From Beroe ovata (lineage: Eukaryota > Ctenophora > Nuda > Beroida > Beroidae): a stretch of DNA of 64,000 bases. The notes beneath the pieces are model-generated. The model did no database searches, was not told the DNA's origin, and was given only the letters and a program-made list of their open reading frames with translations. The stretch spans positions 70,680 to 134,679 of the forward strand of contig CAMPET010000143.1 in NCBI GenBank assembly GCA_946803715.1. The letters run 5' to 3'. A program made the translations under genes and the position numbers. How positions within the stretch are numbered: position 1 is the stretch's first letter; each line of letters begins with the position of its first letter. Below are positions 59,816 to 64,000 of this stretch, piece by piece.

Positions 59816-60016
59816 ATGGGAGATTTTACACAGTGTGTAATACCTTCGAATATTTCCTAGTGTCTAGTACCACATGCTTTGATAGCAAAGACATTGAAGT
59901 TGTGCAACCCCGCAGAAGGGGTAAGAGGATATTTGTTTTATTTATATTGTGTGCTATTTCAATGATCACAGAGTAAGCGACCTATGTACTTTGTAATACC
60001 CTGCTTTTTACAGGTT

Positions 60017-60121
60017 CAGTTTATACCAAATTCTGGAGTCTTCATTTCTCATCATTGACAATTGACACGCGGCGCAACGGGATTTATAACACCACCACCA
60101 CAAGCTACACACTCGAAATGG
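60017..60121 (+). CDS. Exon-like segment, unassigned
   Basis: Between TTTTTACAG and GTATGA, one frame reads SVYTKFWSLHFSSLTIDTRR and then NGIYNTTTTSYTLEM, with two possible N-glycosylation sites. It looks like part of an extracellular or lumenal domain. I do not recognise the family. Confidence 0.35.
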
Positions 60122-60414
60122 TATGATCTGGAATCGATTCCAGATCTTGATGACTTTGATCTTTAGAACTAGGACTATCCTGATGATTGTTAGGGTGAGA
60201 TGTGAGAAGATTGCACGAGCAAAACTAGTATGTAGGCTAAGAAAAGCTTATTTTTTATAATGCTTTTGATTACACACACATACACTGAATAAAATGTTCC
60301 TGTTATCCAATAGATTGCTGTTTAAACAAGCTAGTCACCATACCTTGCCTCTCATTTTTTCCCTACCTGATATCGTCCATAATGTGTGATAATCTGATAT
60401 CCTATACAGTAACA

Positions 60415-60549
60415 CAACACCCTCACAAGTATAACGTACAAAGCTACTGATGGTGAGATCTATCAGAGTGGGCGAGTTATTCTCCATGAGTTATCCTCAT
60501 CTAGCAAGTCATTCTCCACTGCTTCTCACTTACTACTCTGCTCTGGGTT
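60415..60549 (+). CDS. Exon-like segment, unassigned
   Basis: One frame reads ITYKATDGEIYQSGRVILHE followed by a Ser-rich stretch and a GTTAGT donor. A TAA lies in this frame right after the best acceptor (TATACAG), so the acceptor must be further in or the call is wrong. Confidence 0.25.
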
Positions 60550-61029
60550 AGTATAAACCTACCTAAGTATCAAACATAAAATGAGATCTTCAGTTGCTTA
60601 TAGTAAAATTTTCTCCCTTTCAGACTGTCCTGAGACAGCTGTTTTACCTTATGTTCTTTTCTGGAATGTCTGAGACTAAACTTGGAACTAAAATCAGGAG
60701 CTAGGAAGGCTCAACTCTTAGATAGGGGAGTTACTCCATCCCCAAGACTGAATTTCACACGCATGGTTTTGCAGGACCCACCAATTTGGTCCTGCAGGAG
60801 CCACCAATTCGGTCCTGCCGGAGCCACCACTTATAGAGTTATGTAGGAGCCACCAATTAACATGCATAAGATGTTCAGTAAGGAAGACTCTAACGGAATG
60901 AAAATTCTCTGGTTTATGAAGGAATTGAATATTATGTTCAAATCATTTGTTTCATTATTTCCTTCATTTATCTATCATTGATTCACTCTATGTTATTGAT
61001 ACTATCATCTGTTCTCGTAATTTCATACA

Positions 61030-61313
61030 AACACAGTATACTCTTCCAAAGTAACCATGTCCGACATTGCTTTCCTCTGTGGAGTATACATAATGGCGAG
61101 TGAAGCTATCAAAAAGCAGAAGATGCACAAGAGTATGTATGATTTTGTACGGAGTCAAGATTGCAGTGATTGGCATCTCCATCACAAAGCCCCAACTGAT
61201 AGCAGATCGGTACTATATTCCGTTCATGAAAGCCAAACCAATTGAAGAACTACTGTCAAGTGAAGCTATGAACCCCGTAGCAGTTCTTTATGGATGGGTG
61301 ATGGGACAGGGTG
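61030..61313 (+). CDS. Exon-like segments, unassigned
   Basis: Two overlapping open frames look protein-like: VTMSDIAFLCGVYIMASEAI early and ITKPQLIADRYYIPFMKAKP, then EELLSSEAMNPVAVLYGW, later. They are in different frames. Either one is a shadow or a small splice or indel joins them. No family is recognised. Confidence 0.3.
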
Positions 61314-61553
61314 GTATGTTTACTTGAACTTTTAATACACATGACTCTGAATACACATAGTGACATATCATTATCATGCATTATAACCTTCATTTTCAGG
61401 AACATGACACTGAGTGTTCAAAACCACCAACTTCATCAGCAAAAAGCGGGGAAGAGTAAAGGTACATCTTATAGAACCTGTTTTCCCCTGACAGAAAATT
61501 TGAAATTATGGAAGAGTTGATTATATATTACCTCTTCTACTTTCAGCTTGCCA

Positions 61554-61684
61554 GTGAAGCACTGGAGTTGGTTGAGTTGGATGAAAAACCTCTCCCGATA
61601 GTGAGACAGGTGAAGGTAAAGGAGATACCAACCCTGACACCCTCCAACCTTCTTCTTATAATTGACACCCCCGCACCAACCTCA
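61554..61684 (+). CDS. Exon-like segment, unassigned
   Basis: Between TTTCAG and GTAAGT, one frame reads LASEALELVELDEKPLPIVR and continues VKVKEIPTLTPSNLLLIIDT. Good splice signals, no recognised family. It may belong with the segments at 61030-61313. Confidence 0.35.
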
Positions 61685-62892
61685 AGTAAGTATAAAGTAT
61701 TAACCTCTTCGATTGTCAATTCTCCAGTTATTCATGCTAAAATTCAATCAATCACCACTCAGTAGCCATTATAGGCCCTTTTTTGCACACAGTCTAAAAG
61801 TTTCAATTGTACCAAGTTGCACAGTTTTCGAGTTGCACAGTTTTCAATTGCACAGTTTTCTAGAATTGCACAGTTTCCTAGAACAGTATCTCCTACAGAG
61901 ACACACTTCAACCACTCCATTAGCTAATGGAAAATATAACTTCTCCATCAGTCACGTATTGCTTCATCTAATGATTTATCAGACGCTATATCTTGGTTTC
62001 CTAGAACAGTATATCCTACAGAGATGCACATGCGCTGTGCCGTGTGTTCTTAGGACTTGGGTAATTTCAGGAAATTTTGGAATGATCAATTGACCCGGAA
62101 CTTTTGGATCACGGTGGGTACCTGAAGGTGGGTACCTTATACTGTGTCGCGCGTTCCGTCTAGAAAATAGCAATTTGAAGGTGGGAACCCGTGTTAGCGG
62201 TACTCACCTTCAAAATATAATGCGCGTACATTACTGTGTTACTGTTATGAAACATTGATACGCGTACATTACTGTTTTGAAACATTGATACGTGTGTGTG
62301 TGTGTGTGTGACTATATGTGAGTGTGTGTAACATATTATGTGTACCGTGTCTTTATACACTCGATATTTACACCAGCTCCCGGAGAGAATCTCCCGAGAT
62401 TTTTTGCAAGCCCGACATGGAAAACGGTGAGCTATTCTCTTGAATATTCCATGGAGGATGGGCTCATGACCACTGTTCAACATTTTCAATTTCAACTTTG
62501 TAATAACCAGCCCCCTCTCTTGATTGATAATTTACTATTAAATGCAATAAACTTAAAGGTGGTTATCTCTCGCTGAAAAAGTGAAAAAAGGTTCCTACCG
62601 AATACTATCATCCACAGCCGAACACTGATTCAATGTTCATCCTGTGTTGCTAGGCAACCCATGGATTGATGTGTGTCACGTGACATTAGCTGGTGTATAG
62701 AATGTAACCGCGTTTAATCCCGCCATAGCTCTGTTCTCACACTTTAGTTTACATTTTATCTCCTTTCTCACTGTTCCAACTCCCCCACTCCGTTATGAGC
62801 TGCGTATGTTACGTTGTTGTTTCTCAATTTAATGTTCACTACAGCTAGCTATCCTCCGCCGAACACTGATTCAATGTTAATTTCTCGTACAG

Positions 62893-63090
62893 ATGGTCAT
62901 GCAATCCAATGGAGGAACCACATACAGAGATATTGCCCCGGACAATGCATTCAACATTGAAATGGAGCTATTGTATGAGAACACAGATTCTCAGGGTTGG
63001 AGCCGGTTTTCTCGAGAGGACCAACTTCTGATAACGTTGGCAAAGCTAAGGACAGGGCAATCTAACGCTGAGTTGTCAGTTATGTTTAAG
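62893..63090 (+). CDS. Exon with a transposase-associated helix-turn-helix (HTH_Tnp_4 type)
   Basis: A 66-codon, phase-0 exon between TCTCGTACAG and GTGAGT. Its end, FSREDQLLITLAKLRTGQSN followed by AELSVMFK, fits the helix-turn-helix that precedes the DDE_4 nuclease in Harbinger/IS5-like animal transposases (consensus L-x-x-E-D-Q-L-L-L-T-L-x-[KR]-L-R). No catalytic DDE part is seen in the last kilobase, so this is either a transposon remnant or an exon of a transposase-derived host gene continuing past the window. Confidence 0.6.
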
Positions 63091-63239
63091 GTGAGTTATA
63101 TAATGTCTATTCTTTACCTCCTGGCTGATATATCCGGTGACAGAAGATGTGTTACCTCACACTTATTCGTGATGTAATTATATACGTGTCAAAAATATGT
63201 GGACAAAAGTAATCATCCATATCTGTGTGCTCAACAAAA

Positions 63240-63560
63240 ACTTGCATTCCCGTTTGACACCACCCCCTCTTGGCACTATTCTTTCTTGACACCATTCTCT
63301 ATTGACACCAGTGCCCATTGGACAATACTCCCTTGATACACTGCAATTCTCTTGATATGTCTATCTCTTGATACAATTCTATCTGTGCACCACTCCCTCT
63401 TGACATCAATTTCTCCTAACACTTCTCCTCTGTACAACACTTCCTCTTAGCACTATTCTGTGTTAACACGACTACTTCTTGACTTTCGCGTAGTACTTCT
63501 TCTTTTCACATAACTTCCTCTTGAGTCTTGAATCTTTTATCTCATGGCACGCTTTTCCCT
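63240..63560. repeat. TTGACACCA-type degenerate repeat
   Basis: About fifteen degenerate units of 18-22 bases with cores such as CTTGACACCACTCCCTC. Related to tracts at 34425-34560 and 57000-57180. Confidence 0.6.
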
Positions 63561-64000
63561 ACACCACATACGTGATCTGCCTGGCACAACTAACTGTTGA
63601 GTACGATTCGCGGTGAAACAACCAGTGGATAACGGAGAGAGCTGAAAGATGAACACGCCTCTGCCTCTAGCCCTAAAAAAAGGAATCACGTCTGCCTCAC
63701 AAAGTTATCATTCAATCTTTTCATTACACTATTCCCTTGTGACACAACTTTTCTTGACAGAATTTCCACTTTTCACAGTCTTCTCTCCCGACCCCACTCC
63801 CACGTGACACTACTTCCGCTACCACTACACTCGACAGCAATCTCTTTAGACTCTAGCCTACCTATTTACATTTTATCGCATCTATTTTATGCCCTGATCG
63901 ATGAAACTGATGATGGGGAAAGAGATGAAAGACGAACAGTTGCGCAAACGTTCATTTGAATCTCAGCTCCACATCCCATTCAATGCATCGCGTGACGCGT
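63561..64000. other. Window end, no gene seen
   Basis: AT-rich sequence with a few more CTTGACA-like units near 63750-63830. I see no exon here. Confidence 0.4.

Noticed and set aside
61135-61178. A 34-base intron that would join the two open frames at 61030-61313
   Set aside because: The boundary motifs look good, but introns this short are not expected in animals; a frame shadow or an indel is more likely.
1-64000. CRISPR arrays, bacterial operons, rRNA or tRNA genes
   Set aside because: The sequence is plainly eukaryotic with spliced genes; the tandem repeats seen lack CRISPR spacer structure, and I saw no convincing tRNA or rRNA signature.

Overview
The window is animal nuclear DNA from an invertebrate metazoan. 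GT-AG introns are abundant, genes are built from phase-1 extracellular modules (astacin, thrombospondin type 1, ricin-type lectin, PAN/Apple, Ig), and the conserved eukaryotic genes CNOT9, TM9SF3 and syntaxin-16 are present. The phylum cannot be fixed from the sequence. GT/CA microsatellites, foldback palindromes and non-autonomous repeats fill many introns. The assembly is rough: two long N gaps, and nine single-n joins. At least three of the joins lie beside near-identical duplicated blocks that look like unmerged overlapping or allelic contigs.

Positions 1-275 hold the 3' end of an upstream gene. Positions 895-46700 (+) hold what I read as one giant gene of 50 exons. I traced its splice sites by eye; every junction keeps phase, and the sum is 20,688 coding nt, about 6,895 aa, once the duplicated exon copies are counted once. 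The order is: signal peptide, catalytically dead astacin domain, nine TSP1 repeats, ricin-B-like lectin segment, a first block of short modules ending in a Cys-Cys doublet, five PAN domains, a 3.95-kb exon with 13 PAN domains, a second Cys-Cys block with a furin-type site, an acidic exon, a 7.46-kb exon with 22 PAN domains, and a final Cys-Cys block with a second furin-type site. No transmembrane segment is seen, so the product looks like a secreted or matrix glycoprotein, possibly cut into several chains.

Two genes lie antisense inside its introns. One (8198-11609, -) encodes a secreted protein of about 721 aa with Ig-like domains and a C-terminal Cys-rich module. The other (35325-35759, -) encodes a 71-aa prepropeptide with a KR cleavage site followed by Gln and ending in Phe-Gly-Lys, the form of an amidated peptide precursor. 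Both nested proteins start with nearly the same signal peptide.

Downstream are an intergenic stretch with two GC-rich foldbacks (about 47160-47515), single-exon CNOT9 (48904-49770, +), TM9SF3 (50240-54677, +, interrupted by assembly gaps), an unassigned membrane-protein exon (55863+), two syntaxin-16 exons (57183-57596, +), repeat-rich DNA, several unassigned exon-like segments (60017-61700), and an exon with a transposase-associated helix-turn-helix (62893-63090).
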